Made by a program: the position numbers and the translations under genes. From Roseiarcus sp963782255 (GTDB taxonomy: Bacteria > Pseudomonadota > Alphaproteobacteria > Rhizobiales > Beijerinckiaceae): a DNA stretch of 64,000 nt. The notes beneath the pieces were generated by a model that ran no database searches, was not told the DNA's origin, and saw nothing but the letters and a program-made list of their open reading frames with translations. How positions within the stretch are numbered: position 1 is the stretch's first letter; every line of letters begins with the position of its first letter. The stretch covers positions 4,216,001-4,280,000 of the forward strand of contig CAWAIS010000001.1 in NCBI GenBank assembly GCA_963782255.1, given 5' to 3'. Below, piece by piece: positions 7,747-15,812 of the stretch.

Positions 7747-8328
7747 TCATAAACCTATTACATGATTCCAATCTGCAATATACATATACAGTCTATGAAA
7801 CTCACTCGGTAGTAGCATTCGATTGTGCGCAATGAAATTCCTCGCTTTCTCCATTTCATCCATCCGTTGCTTTAACCAGTGTTGGCTCGGAATTATATCT
7901 TTGAAATGATCCCACTTTTCAATCACGATTTGAGCAAGCTGACCGAAATCCACGAAACCCAAAAGGTCAGACTTTTCTCCCTCTAACCATGAATCTCTTG
8001 TCGCCGCGTCTCTGCGCGTTTCGACGAATTCCTTGATTTTCCGAGGTAAGTTCTCTTGTCAGTTGGTGCCCTCCTTCTCGAAAAGAGCGTCTCGGATAAA
8101 ATCGCGAATTTCGTTTTCGAAGCAAAACAAGACGACGTAGAGACGTCCCATTTCTAAAGCCTGATTTCTCCGCATAACTCCAAATGGCGCCATCGCTTCG
8201 CGCAACAGACTGTCTTCTGCTGCTGCGCTCGGCGGCCCGATTTGAATGCCCGCTCGCCTAAAATTCTCGGCCTCTGCTTCGAACATTAAACCTCGAAATA
8301 CAAAGCTCCTTACATCATCTCTAGTCAA
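7747..8328 (-). pseudogene. Swt1-family HEPN protein, interrupted by an in-frame TGA
   Basis: One continuous frame of about 193 codons is broken once, by TGA at 8059-8061. Upstream are FCFENEIRDFIRDALFEKEG and TN, downstream QENLPRKIKEFVETRRDA, then WLEGEKSDLLGFVDFGQL, HFKDIIPSQHWLKQRMDEME and ARNFIAHNRMLLPSEFHR. The last block holds the RNxxAHNR motif of the Swt1-type HEPN domain, a family of putative RNases. A Trp is plausible at the stop position, so TGG to TGA is the simplest change. It starts with TTG and overlaps the DUF5343 gene by 8 bp. The sequence is AT-rich relative to its surroundings, which suggests transfer. Confidence 0.7.
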
Positions 8329-8938
8329 AAAGGTGATCCTTTAGAGACTTGAAGATTGCGTTGAGAACCTCCACGTCTTTAGTCGCGGGAAGGTGAATTT
8401 GTATATTGTAGTGCAGGGTTGGATTAGGATTGTTTTTTTGTGGAACGTCTTGCTTTGGAAATACGTGCTCAGGTACCTTAGTGGATAGCTGTTCAGCAGG
8501 TATCCGGCTTGTAGATTTTCCAGACAAATCGGCCAAAGGAAGAAGACCGAAGAAGGTCTTCGTCATTAAACCAGCGACGTTATCGCTAGCGTTGTGAAAG
8601 CTCTTGAATTTGCCCTCTATTGCTTGGCGATCAGAAGTTGTTGGATGTTCCTTGATGAGAAAAACGTCTCCGTAGGCCTCCGGGATTGCCTGCCCAAGTA
8701 TTTGCTTCGCTTTCGAGTGATCTCTGTACTCAAGGTATCGTTGAGTTGGTTCTCCATCCGCAGTCAAAAAGCCAAGCGCCTTCAAGAGCGGGATAAATGC
8801 GCGATCATTTGTCGATGAGAAACCCCAATCTCTCAATAGCTGATAGGTAACTCGTTCAGGTGCTTGGCCATCTTGAATTTTGCGAAACATATCCGGGATT
8901 CGATTCACCGGAAGAACATAGGCGCCCGTCAACGACAT
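8321..8938 (-). CDS. DUF5343 family protein
   Basis: A 205-residue protein. The start is the ATG giving MSLTGAYVLPVNRIPD, nine bases after a strong GAGGAGGGG; a TTG eight codons upstream would overlap that site. The N-terminal region (PDMFRKIQDGQAPERVTYQL, RDWGFSSTNDRAFIPLLKAL) is the DUF5343 domain, a winged-helix-like module. The C-terminal part, with TLHYNIQIHLPATKDVEVLN and IFKSLKDHL, resembles the tail often found in these proteins. It overlaps the downstream Swt1-HEPN frame, so the two form an operon. A regulator or antitoxin role is inference from that pairing only. Confidence 0.75.
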   Translation of the reverse strand: MSLTGAYVLPVNRIPDMFRKIQDGQAPERVTYQLLRDWGFSSTNDRAFIPLLKALGFLTADGEPTQRYLEYRDHSKAKQILGQAIPEAYGDVFLIKEHPTTSDRQAIEGKFKSFHNASDNVAGLMTKTFFGLLPLADLSGKSTSRIPAEQLSTKVPEHVFPKQDVPQKNNPNPTLHYNIQIHLPATKDVEVLNAIFKSLKDHLFD

Positions 8939-9077
8939 TTTTCCGTCCCCTCCTCGGGACAATTATCTCTGCCATGAAAATAGCGAGGCTCGGACCAGTC
9001 TTCCCCCCCCCGCCACCATTTTCACCCATAATGGCGCGCCCGCGGGCGCTGTTGGCTGCTTAGAAGAACCCATCGCC

Positions 9078-9188
9078 TCAGCTGCACCCCGTCGTCGCGC
9101 CGCAGGTGTCGCATTTGAGGCAGGTGCCGTTGCGGACCATGGTGAAGTTGCCGCATTCGGGGCAGGCCTCGCCAACATCCCCCTTCAT
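9078..9188 (-). other. Duplicated nrdJ C-terminal zinc-ribbon tail (36 codons)
   Basis: The frame MKGDVGEACPECGNFTMVRN and GTCLKCDTCGATTGCS is nearly identical to the last 36 residues of NrdJ (9565-9675) and sits 487 bp further on. All four CxxC-type cysteines plus the final Cys are kept. Its ATG overlaps the stop of the DUF2442 gene as ATGA, so a free zinc-ribbon peptide could be translated by coupling. It could equally be a relic of a tandem duplication into which DUF2442 was placed. Confidence 0.7.
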
Positions 9189-9455
9189 GCCCGCTTCCGC
9201 CGCTTGGCGGGCTCGGCCGGAGGCTTTGACGTCTGGTCCCGCCGCCCGGCGAGCAAGCCCGCAACCGAAATGTCCTCGTCGATCTCGTCCCAATGCAGCC
9301 CGAACGGGCCGATCTCCACGCCCTCGCGCTGCCGCCGGGTGGCGTTGAGCAGGCGCGGAAACCACGCGTAAGGGACGCCGATCGTGCGTCCGTCCGAAAA
9401 GCTCGACCCACATCGAGTCCTCGTCGAACCTAACCGCCTTGGCCGAAATATCCAT
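9185..9455 (-). pseudogene. DUF2442 family protein, frameshifted
   Basis: The first 20 codons from the ATG give MDISAKAVRFDEDSMWVEL. One frame over, the protein continues DGRTIGVPYAWFPRLLNATR, then REGVEIGPFGLHWDEIDEDI and SVAGLLAGR, a full DUF2442 domain of about 85 residues. Removing one T from the T4 run at 9397-9400 (AAAA on the plus strand) restores the frame exactly. DUF2442 proteins are small, often partnered with DUF4160, and sometimes annotated as toxin-antitoxin components. No DUF4160 partner is seen here. Confidence 0.75.
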
Positions 9456-9503
9456 TCCAGGCCCCCCGGGGGGCGAGTCGCTCATTCGTGTTGACGGTAG
9501 TTG

Positions 9504-9535
9504 CGTGCATGGCCGGGACGAGCCCGGCCATGACG
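9504..9535. repeat. REP-like palindrome
   Basis: A palindromic unit with CATGGCCGGGACGAGCCCGG, related to the pair at 763-901. It lies between the DUF2442 gene and the end of nrdJ and could act as a transcription or mRNA-end boundary. Confidence 0.6.
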
Positions 9536-9564
9536 GTTTCCTGCTTAGAGACAAGATTTCCCCC

Positions 9565-12500
9565 TCAGCTGCACCCCGTCGTACTCCCGCAGGTGTCGCA
9601 CTTCAGGCACGTGCCGTTGCGCACCATGGTGAAGTTGCCGCATTCGGGGCAGGCTTCGCCGACGTAGCCTTTCATCCGCGCCTCCGCCCGCTTCTCGGCG
9701 ACCGATTCGGGGGCTGAGAAGGCGGCACCGCCGAGGGTCAGGGGCGCGGGTTCGGCCGGGTCGCCTTTGAGCGCGGTCGCGCCCTGCACGGACCCTTGCG
9801 CGGACGAGCCGCCGACGAGCTTCATCGTCGGCGCTCCGCCGCCAAAAAAGCCCGGCGCAAGCATCAGCTTGTCGGTCTTGGAGCGCACGAGGCCTCTCGA
9901 GACGACCGACGAGGTCGCAGGGATGCCGGACGGCGCGCCGGGCGCCTTGTCCTGCTCCACCCCGCCGCCGAGCACGGTGTTGCCGATCTCCTCCGGCGCG
10001 ATATGGGCGAGGTCGTTGCGGCCGAGATAGGAGATGGCGAGCTCGCGGAAAATGTAGTCGAGGATCGAGGTCGCGTTCTTGATCGCATCGTTCCCCTGCA
10101 CGAGCCCGGCCGGCTCGAACCGGGTGAAGGTGAATGCCTCGACATATTCCTCGAGCGGCACGCCATATTGCAGCCCGAGCGAGATCGCGATGGCGAAATT
10201 GTTCATGAGTGACCGGAAGGCCGCGCCCTCTTTGTGCATGTCGATGAAGATTTCGCCCAAGCGCCCGTCCTGGTACTCGCCGGTGCGCAGGTAGACCTTG
10301 TGGCCGCCGACGACCGCCTTCTGGGTGTAGCCCTTGCGGCGATCGGGCAGCTTCTCCCGCTCGCGCGTGCGCTCGACCCGCTCGATCACCCGCTCGACGA
10401 TCTTTTCGGCGATCTGGACCGCGCGGGCGGGAGCCGTGGCGGCGATCAGGGTCTCCAGCGCCTCCTCTTCCTCGTCGTCGCTCTCGATCAATTGCGCGTT
10501 CAAGGGCTGGGAAAGCTTCGAGCCGTCGCGGTAGAGGGCGTTGGCTTTGAGGCCGAGGCGCCAGCTCAGCATGTAGGCGTCCTTGCAGTCCTCGACCGTG
10601 GCGTCGTGGGGCATGTTGATCGTCTTCGAGATCGCGCCCGTTATGAACGGCTGCGCCGCCGCCATCATCCGGATGTGGCTTTCGACCGAGAGATAGCGCT
10701 TGCCCGTGCGGCCGCACGGATTGGCGCAGTCGAAGACGGCGTAATGTTCGATTTTCAGATGAGGAGCGCCCTCCAAGGTCATGGCGCCGCAGGCATAAAT
10801 GTTGGCGGCCTCGATCTCTGGCCTCGAGAAGCCGAGCGCGGTCAGCAAGTCGAAGCCCGGCGCCTCATAGCGTTCGGCCGGGATTTTCAGGGCCTCGCTC
10901 AGCGTCTCAGCGCCAAGCGTCCACTTGTTGAAGACGAAGCGGATGTCGAACGCGCCGCGTAAGGACGCCTCGACCTTGGCGATCGCCTCCTCGGGCAAGC
11001 CCTTGGCGCGAAGCGCGGAATGGTTGACGCCTGGCGCGTTGGCGAGGGTCGCGCGGCCGACCGCGTAGGCGACCATGTCCGCGATTTTCTTCTCGTCGTA
11101 GCCGAGCGCGCGGAGCGCGTCGGGGACGGCGCGGTTGATGATCTTGAAATAGCCGCCGCCCGCGAGCTTCTTGAACTTGACGAGGGCGAAGTCGGGCTCG
11201 ATGCCGGTCGTGTCGCAGTCCATGACGAGGCCGATCGTGCCGGTCGGCGCGACGACGGAGACCTGCGCGTTGCGGTAGCCATGCGCCTCACCGAGCGCGA
11301 GCGCCGCGCTCCAGGCGGCGCGGGCAGCCTCCGAGAGGCCCGTCCACATCGCGCCCGCTTTCTTCAGCAACTCGTGGTCGAGGGGGGTCGGGGCGACCGA
11401 AAGCTGCTCGTAGCCGGAAACCTCGCCGTCGGCCGCGCGCTTGTGGTTGCGGATGACGCGCAGCATGGCGTCCGCGTTGGGTTCATGGCCAGGGAAGGCG
11501 CCGCTTTTCGCAGCCATCTCGGCCGAGGTCGCATAGGCGCGGCCGGTCAGGATGGCCGAAAGCGCGCCGCAAATCGCGCGGCCCTCGTCGCTGTCATAAG
11601 GGATGCCGCAGGACATCAGGAGCCCGCCGATGTTGGCGTAGCCGAGGCCCAGAGTGCGGTAGTCGTAGGAAAGGCGGGCGATCTCCTTCGAGGGGAACTG
11701 CGCCATCGCGACCGAGATTTCGAGCGTCAGCGTCCAGAGGCGGACGGCGTGCTCATAAGACGCAATATCAAAGCGATGCGTCTCTGTGTTCAGGAACTGC
11801 AGGAGGTTGAGCGAGGCCAGATTGCACGCCGTGTCGTCGAGGAACATGTATTCCGAGCACGGATTGGAGGCGCGGATCGGCCCCGACGCCGGGCAGGTGT
11901 GCCAGTCGTTGATGGTCGTGTGGTACTGGACGCCGGGATCGGCGGAGGCCCAGGCGGCGTAGCCGATCTTCTCCCAAAGGTCGCGGGCCTTGACCGTCTT
12001 CGCGGTCCTGCCGTCGAGCCGCCAAGTGAGGCTCCAGTCGCCGTCCGTCTCGACCGCATGCAGGAAGGCGTCGGTGACGCGCACGGAATTGTTCGAGTTC
12101 TGGCCCGAGACGGTGAGATAGGCCTCCAACTCCCAGTCGGTGTCGTAGGTGTCGAAGTTGAGGGTCGTGTAGCCCTGGCGGGCGTACTGGATGATGCGGT
12201 TGATCATGCCGTCGGGCACGTCGTCCTTGCGCGCGGCCTTCACCTCGCGTTTCAGCGCCGGGTTCTTCTCGACGTTGAAGCAGTCGTCGCCCGAGCCCTC
12301 GCAATTGACGCAGGCTTTCAGGATCGCCTTGAGTCGGCGCTTGACGACCTTGGAGCCGGCGGCGAGCGCCGCGACCTTCTGCTCCTCCTTCACCTTCCAG
12401 TCGATGTAGGATTCGATGTCGGGGTGGTCGACGTCGACGACCACCATTTTCGCCGCGCGCCGCGTGGTGCCGCCCGACTTGATCGCGCCCGCCGCCCGGT

Positions 12501-13284
12501 CGCCGATCTTCAGGAACGACATGAGGCCGGACGAGCGGCCGCCGCCCGAGAGCTTCTCGTTTTCGCCGCGCAGTGCGGAGAAATTCGACCCCGTTCCGGA
12601 GCCGTATTTGAACAGGCGCGCCTCGCGCACCCAGAGGTCCATGATGCCGCCCTCGTTGACGAGGTCGTCGGCGACCGACTGAATGAAGCAGGCGTGCGGC
12701 TGGGGATGCTCGTAGGCCGACTTCGATTTCACGAGCTTGCCGGTCTCGAAGTCGACGTAATAATGGCCCTGGCTCGGCCCGTCGACGCCATAGGCCCAGT
12801 GGAGGCCGGTGTTGAACCATTGCGGCGAATTGGGCGCGGCGATCTGGCGCGCGAGCATGAAGCGCATCTCGTCGAAGTAGGTGCGCGCGTCCTCTTCCCC
12901 ATCGAAATAGCCGGCCTTCCAGCCCCAATAGGCCCAGGCGCCGGCCAGCCGGTCGAACACCTGTTTCGCTGAAATTTCAGAGACATAGTGCTCGTTCTTG
13001 GGCAGATGCTCGAGCGCCGCCTCGTCCGGAACGGAGCGCCACAGGAACGACGGCACGCCGTTCTCCTCCACATGTCTGAGGCGCGCTGGCACGCCCGCCT
13101 TGCGGAAATATTTCTGCGCCAGCACGTCGGCCGCGACCTGGCTCCACGCGGCCGGGACCTCGATGTTGTCGAGCGCGAACACGACCGAGCCGTCCGGATT
13201 GCGGATCTCGCTCCTGGTCGTGGTGAAGGCGATCAGGTCGTAGGGCGAAACGCCCGATTGTGTGTAACACCGCTCAATTCGCAT
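9565..13284 (-). CDS. nrdJ: Vitamin B12-dependent (class II) ribonucleotide reductase
   Basis: This 1239-residue enzyme reduces ribonucleotides to deoxyribonucleotides using adenosylcobalamin and works with or without oxygen. Visible marks are NPCSEYMFLDDTACNLASLN near residue 475 (the active-site NxCxE), PTGTIGLVMDCDTTGIEPDF, and the C-terminal zinc ribbon CPECGNF and CLKCDTCGSTTGC, which carries the redox cysteines. The length is typical of the long alphaproteobacterial form. The start is MRIERCYTQSGVSPYD, matching the family opening; an ATG five codons upstream is less likely. Paired NrdR boxes lie about 235 bp upstream. The tail is duplicated downstream at 9078-9188. Confidence 0.97.
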   Translation of the reverse strand: MRIERCYTQSGVSPYDLIAFTTTRSEIRNPDGSVVFALDNIEVPAAWSQVAADVLAQKYFRKAGVPARLRHVEENGVPSFLWRSVPDEAALEHLPKNEHYVSEISAKQVFDRLAGAWAYWGWKAGYFDGEEDARTYFDEMRFMLARQIAAPNSPQWFNTGLHWAYGVDGPSQGHYYVDFETGKLVKSKSAYEHPQPHACFIQSVADDLVNEGGIMDLWVREARLFKYGSGTGSNFSALRGENEKLSGGGRSSGLMSFLKIGDRAAGAIKSGGTTRRAAKMVVVDVDHPDIESYIDWKVKEEQKVAALAAGSKVVKRRLKAILKACVNCEGSGDDCFNVEKNPALKREVKAARKDDVPDGMINRIIQYARQGYTTLNFDTYDTDWELEAYLTVSGQNSNNSVRVTDAFLHAVETDGDWSLTWRLDGRTAKTVKARDLWEKIGYAAWASADPGVQYHTTINDWHTCPASGPIRASNPCSEYMFLDDTACNLASLNLLQFLNTETHRFDIASYEHAVRLWTLTLEISVAMAQFPSKEIARLSYDYRTLGLGYANIGGLLMSCGIPYDSDEGRAICGALSAILTGRAYATSAEMAAKSGAFPGHEPNADAMLRVIRNHKRAADGEVSGYEQLSVAPTPLDHELLKKAGAMWTGLSEAARAAWSAALALGEAHGYRNAQVSVVAPTGTIGLVMDCDTTGIEPDFALVKFKKLAGGGYFKIINRAVPDALRALGYDEKKIADMVAYAVGRATLANAPGVNHSALRAKGLPEEAIAKVEASLRGAFDIRFVFNKWTLGAETLSEALKIPAERYEAPGFDLLTALGFSRPEIEAANIYACGAMTLEGAPHLKIEHYAVFDCANPCGRTGKRYLSVESHIRMMAAAQPFITGAISKTINMPHDATVEDCKDAYMLSWRLGLKANALYRDGSKLSQPLNAQLIESDDEEEEALETLIAATAPARAVQIAEKIVERVIERVERTREREKLPDRRKGYTQKAVVGGHKVYLRTGEYQDGRLGEIFIDMHKEGAAFRSLMNNFAIAISLGLQYGVPLEEYVEAFTFTRFEPAGLVQGNDAIKNATSILDYIFRELAISYLGRNDLAHIAPEEIGNTVLGGGVEQDKAPGAPSGIPATSSVVSRGLVRSKTDKLMLAPGFFGGGAPTMKLVGGSSAQGSVQGATALKGDPAEPAPLTLGGAAFSAPESVAEKRAEARMKGYVGEACPECGNFTMVRNGTCLKCDTCGSTTGCS

Positions 13285-13517
13285 CGCTCTTGACCCCATG
13301 TTGCGGGCCGATCCGCCCCTTCAGGACCGCCCATTTCCCGTGTTTCAGCGAACGCTAGGTCCATCGCCCGCGTTCCTGCCGACCCTCTCGGCTTATCGTT
13401 GCGAATCCGGCGCCCAAACCCGCCCAACCCCGCCACTCATGTCTTGACGCGTCCCGACCGGTCTCGAGCCCGAGCCTTCACGACCGACTTCTCAGATTAC
13501 GACTCCGTGACACCTTC

Positions 13518-13564
13518 GTCAACATATAGTGACGCTATCGACCCACATCCACAACATATTGTGG
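13518..13564 (-). promoter_or_regulatory. Tandem NrdR boxes upstream of nrdJ
   Basis: Two imperfect palindromes, GTCAACATATAGTGAC (13518-13533) and CCACAACATATTGTGG (13549-13564), are both close to the NrdR consensus ACACWATATWTNGTGT. Their common CAACATAT words are exactly 32 bp apart, about three helical turns, as is usual for NrdR sites. NrdR is the nucleotide-sensing repressor of ribonucleotide reductase genes. The pair points to nrdJ as its target, with a long leader. Confidence 0.75.
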
Positions 13565-13760
13565 AAAAAATTGTATAATTTTCGGTTAACGCGACCGGTG
13601 ATCGACAGGTTCAACCGAGTCGGCGGCGCCGCGCAAGAGGGGCGCCGATAGGTTCTCCCACGCAAAAGTTCGACTGGACACGGGCGGACCGCCTCGCCAT
13701 AGTCCCGCGCGCTTGGAGCTCCCCCAAGCGGCCTTTTGAGACCCAAGCAGCTTTCGGCGA

Positions 13761-14171
13761 ATGAAAGAATTTCTCCTGCGGTTCTTCACCTGGTGGAACG
13801 GCGCGACGCTCAACACGCTGTTCTACACGCGCCTCCACGGCGAGCTTGTCGGCCACGACCAGTTCGGCAACGCCTATTATCGTTCGAAGGGCGGCGCGAT
13901 CGACCCGGCGCTCGGCTTCGAGCGGCGCTGGGTCATCTACAACGGGATTTCCGAGGCCTCGATGACGCCTCCGGGCTGGAACGGCTGGCTGCATCACACC
14001 GTCGACAAGCCGCCGACCGAGGAAGACTATAAGCCCCATCCATGGGAGCTGCCGCATATGGGGAACCCGACCGGGACGCCGCTCGCGATCGTCCCCAAGG
14101 GGTCGACGCTTCGCCCCGGGCCCCGTCAACCGACGGCCGGAGACTACGAAGCCTGGACGCCTGGCGGGTGA
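13761..14171 (+). CDS. NADH:ubiquinone oxidoreductase accessory subunit, NDUFA12 family
   Basis: A 136-residue protein with FFTWWNGATLNTLFYTRLHG, VGHDQFGNAYYRSKGG, RRWVIYNGISEASMTPPGW, and a C-terminal KPHPWELPHMGNPTGTP block. This is the NDUFA12/B17.2 family, a supernumerary subunit of complex I shared by mitochondria and alphaproteobacteria. It binds the peripheral arm near the Q module. It is encoded divergently from nrdJ and followed 45 bp later by the DUF2155 gene, an arrangement common in alphaproteobacteria. Confidence 0.93.
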   Translation: MKEFLLRFFTWWNGATLNTLFYTRLHGELVGHDQFGNAYYRSKGGAIDPALGFERRWVIYNGISEASMTPPGWNGWLHHTVDKPPTEEDYKPHPWELPHMGNPTGTPLAIVPKGSTLRPGPRQPTAGDYEAWTPGG

Positions 14172-14216
14172 GCCCGCCTTCTTTCCGCCGCGCTTGACCG
14201 GCAGACCCCGTCCCCC

Positions 14217-14894
14217 ATGTGTCCATTCCCCGCCGCGCTCGTAAGGCGCAGAAGAAGCGCCGCTACGAGACGCGGAGCGCCGCTCGCCTGCGCGCTGGCT
14301 CTGATTGGCTTCACCGCCCCGGCGCACGCGGACAAGATCAGCCATCCGACCGTCGTCTTCAACGGGCTCGACAAGATCACCGGCCGCATCATCACCTTCG
14401 ACGTCGCGATCAACGAGACGGTGCAGTTCGGCACGCTGCAGATCACGCCCCGCGTCTGCTATTCGCGCCCGCCGACCGAGGCGCCTCAGACGGACGCGTT
14501 CGCCCAGATCGACGAGGTCGACGAGCAGAAAAAGTTCAAGCGCATCTTTTCCGGCTGGATGTTCGCCGACAGCCCCGGCCTGCACGGCGTCGAGCACCCG
14601 ATCTATGACGTCTGGCTGAAGGACTGCAAAGGCGGCACGACGGTCATCCACGAGGCGCCGAAGGTCGAGGCCTCGACGACGGACGCGGGCGACAATCCGG
14701 ATTCGGGCGCGGACGCGACCGACGCCAATGCGCCGAATCCGTCTCCCGAGACGCAGACCCCGGCCCCGCCGGCGCCGAAGAAGCGCAAGCCCAGGCCGCC
14801 AGCGGTCGTCGCGGCGCCCGAACCGCAGGACAACGCGCCGCTCGAACTCGGCGGCGCGTCGGGACCGCAGACCGGCAACGCCAGAGGGCGGTAG
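14217..14894 (+). CDS. DUF2155 family secreted protein
   Basis: A 225-residue protein. An N-terminal signal peptide ends near APAHA, followed by VVFNGLDKITGRIITFDVAI, CYSRPPTEAPQTDAFAQIDE and IFSGWMFADSPGLHGVEHPI, then YDVWLKDC. These blocks define DUF2155, a periplasmic family paired with NDUFA12 in alphaproteobacteria. The C-terminal 75 residues are proline/alanine-rich and end in a basic patch (KKRKPRPP), likely disordered. The function is unknown. Confidence 0.88.
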   Translation: MCPFPAALVRRRRSAATRRGAPLACALALIGFTAPAHADKISHPTVVFNGLDKITGRIITFDVAINETVQFGTLQITPRVCYSRPPTEAPQTDAFAQIDEVDEQKKFKRIFSGWMFADSPGLHGVEHPIYDVWLKDCKGGTTVIHEAPKVEASTTDAGDNPDSGADATDANAPNPSPETQTPAPPAPKKRKPRPPAVVAAPEPQDNAPLELGGASGPQTGNARGR

Positions 14895-15033
14895 CCGCCC
14901 CTCTCGCGCACCCTGAGCGCGCGAAAGTCTGGCGCAATCGGCGCTTTCTCCTTGCGCAGTCAGGGGGCATGTACTATATGGCGCTCAACAACACCTCATA
15001 GCCCATCGTCAAGTTGATGAAGGGAGCGTTTGA

Positions 15034-15065
15034 GAGTGGGGCCCGGCCGGGACCCGCTCTTTTTT
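15034..15065 (+). promoter_or_regulatory. rimP leader hairpin with U-tract
   Basis: GAGTGGGGCCC and GGGACCCGCTC form an 11-bp stem with one wobble and one mismatch, followed directly by six T residues, 16 bases before the rimP ATG. A terminator-like hairpin at this spot is a known feature of alphaproteobacterial rimP-nusA operons (the rimP leader), probably an attenuator that lets the operon be controlled by NusA or termination efficiency. Confidence 0.65.
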
Positions 15066-15081
15066 ATTGCCGCAAGGTCGA

Positions 15082-15810
15082 ATGGCCGAACCGACTGAAT
15101 CTCATGACCCAGCGCCCGCCGACGGGCTGGACGAACCGCGTCTCATCGAGGACGCCGGCCCGGCGCTGCGCATCGCCCGCATCGCCGCGCCGGTCCTTAA
15201 GGATTTCGGCCTCCGGCTCGTGCGTGTCAGGATCTCCGCGGCCGCCGGCGCAACCGTGCAGGTCATGGCCGAGCGCCCGGACGGGACGATGACGATCGAC
15301 GATTGCGAGAACGCCAGCACCGCGCTCTCGCCTGTGTTCGACGTCGAGGACATCATGACGCAGGCCTACCGGCTCGAGGTGTCTTCGCCCGGCATCGACC
15401 GGCCGCTGGTGCGGGAATCGGATTTCGTGCGCGCGATCGGTCACGAGGCGCGCATCGAAATGGCGGCCCCAATCAACCGCCGCAAGCGCTTCCGCGGCCG
15501 GATCGAGGCGGTCGCGCCTGGTCCCGACGGCCCCGCTGCGCGCATCGTCGTCATCTCCGACGACAAGACCGAATTGAGATTCGATCTGCCGGTCCGCGCA
15601 ATGTCGGAGGCGCGGCTCGTCCTGAGCGACGATCTCATTCGCGCCGCGCTCCGGCGCGAGAAGGCGGCGCTCAAGGAAGCCCGTCGCCCCGCCGCGCGCA
15701 AAGCCGCAGCAGGCGCGAGGCCTCACGCCAAAGGCGACAAAAAATCGAAACCCAACGCCGCGGCCCGCGGCGCGGCCCACGAGCCGCTCGGGCCACATGA
15801 AGGAGACTGA
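15082..15810 (+). CDS. rimP: Ribosome maturation factor RimP
   Basis: A 242-residue protein needed for 30S subunit maturation. Visible are RLVRVRISAAAGATVQVMAE, the conserved DGTMTIDDCENASTALSPVF segment, and YRLEVSSPGIDRPLVRESDF, the family hallmark. The C-terminal tail is lysine/alanine-rich, as in other alphaproteobacteria. The start is MAEPTESHDP; a TTG five codons upstream lies in the hairpin tail. It is the first gene of the operon, and nusA starts 2 bp after its stop. Confidence 0.96.
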   Translation: MAEPTESHDPAPADGLDEPRLIEDAGPALRIARIAAPVLKDFGLRLVRVRISAAAGATVQVMAERPDGTMTIDDCENASTALSPVFDVEDIMTQAYRLEVSSPGIDRPLVRESDFVRAIGHEARIEMAAPINRRKRFRGRIEAVAPGPDGPAARIVVISDDKTELRFDLPVRAMSEARLVLSDDLIRAALRREKAALKEARRPAARKAAAGARPHAKGDKKSKPNAAARGAAHEPLGPHEGD

Positions 15811-15812
15811 AG

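Noticed and set aside
10079..12972. Long plus-strand frames across the nrdJ region (up to 650 codons)
   Set aside because: They are antisense shadows of the GC-rich nrdJ codons; no motifs, biased arginine/valine composition.
13285..13517. Cobalamin riboswitch in the long nrdJ leader
   Set aside because: No B12-box-like core was recognised; only NrdR boxes are supported.
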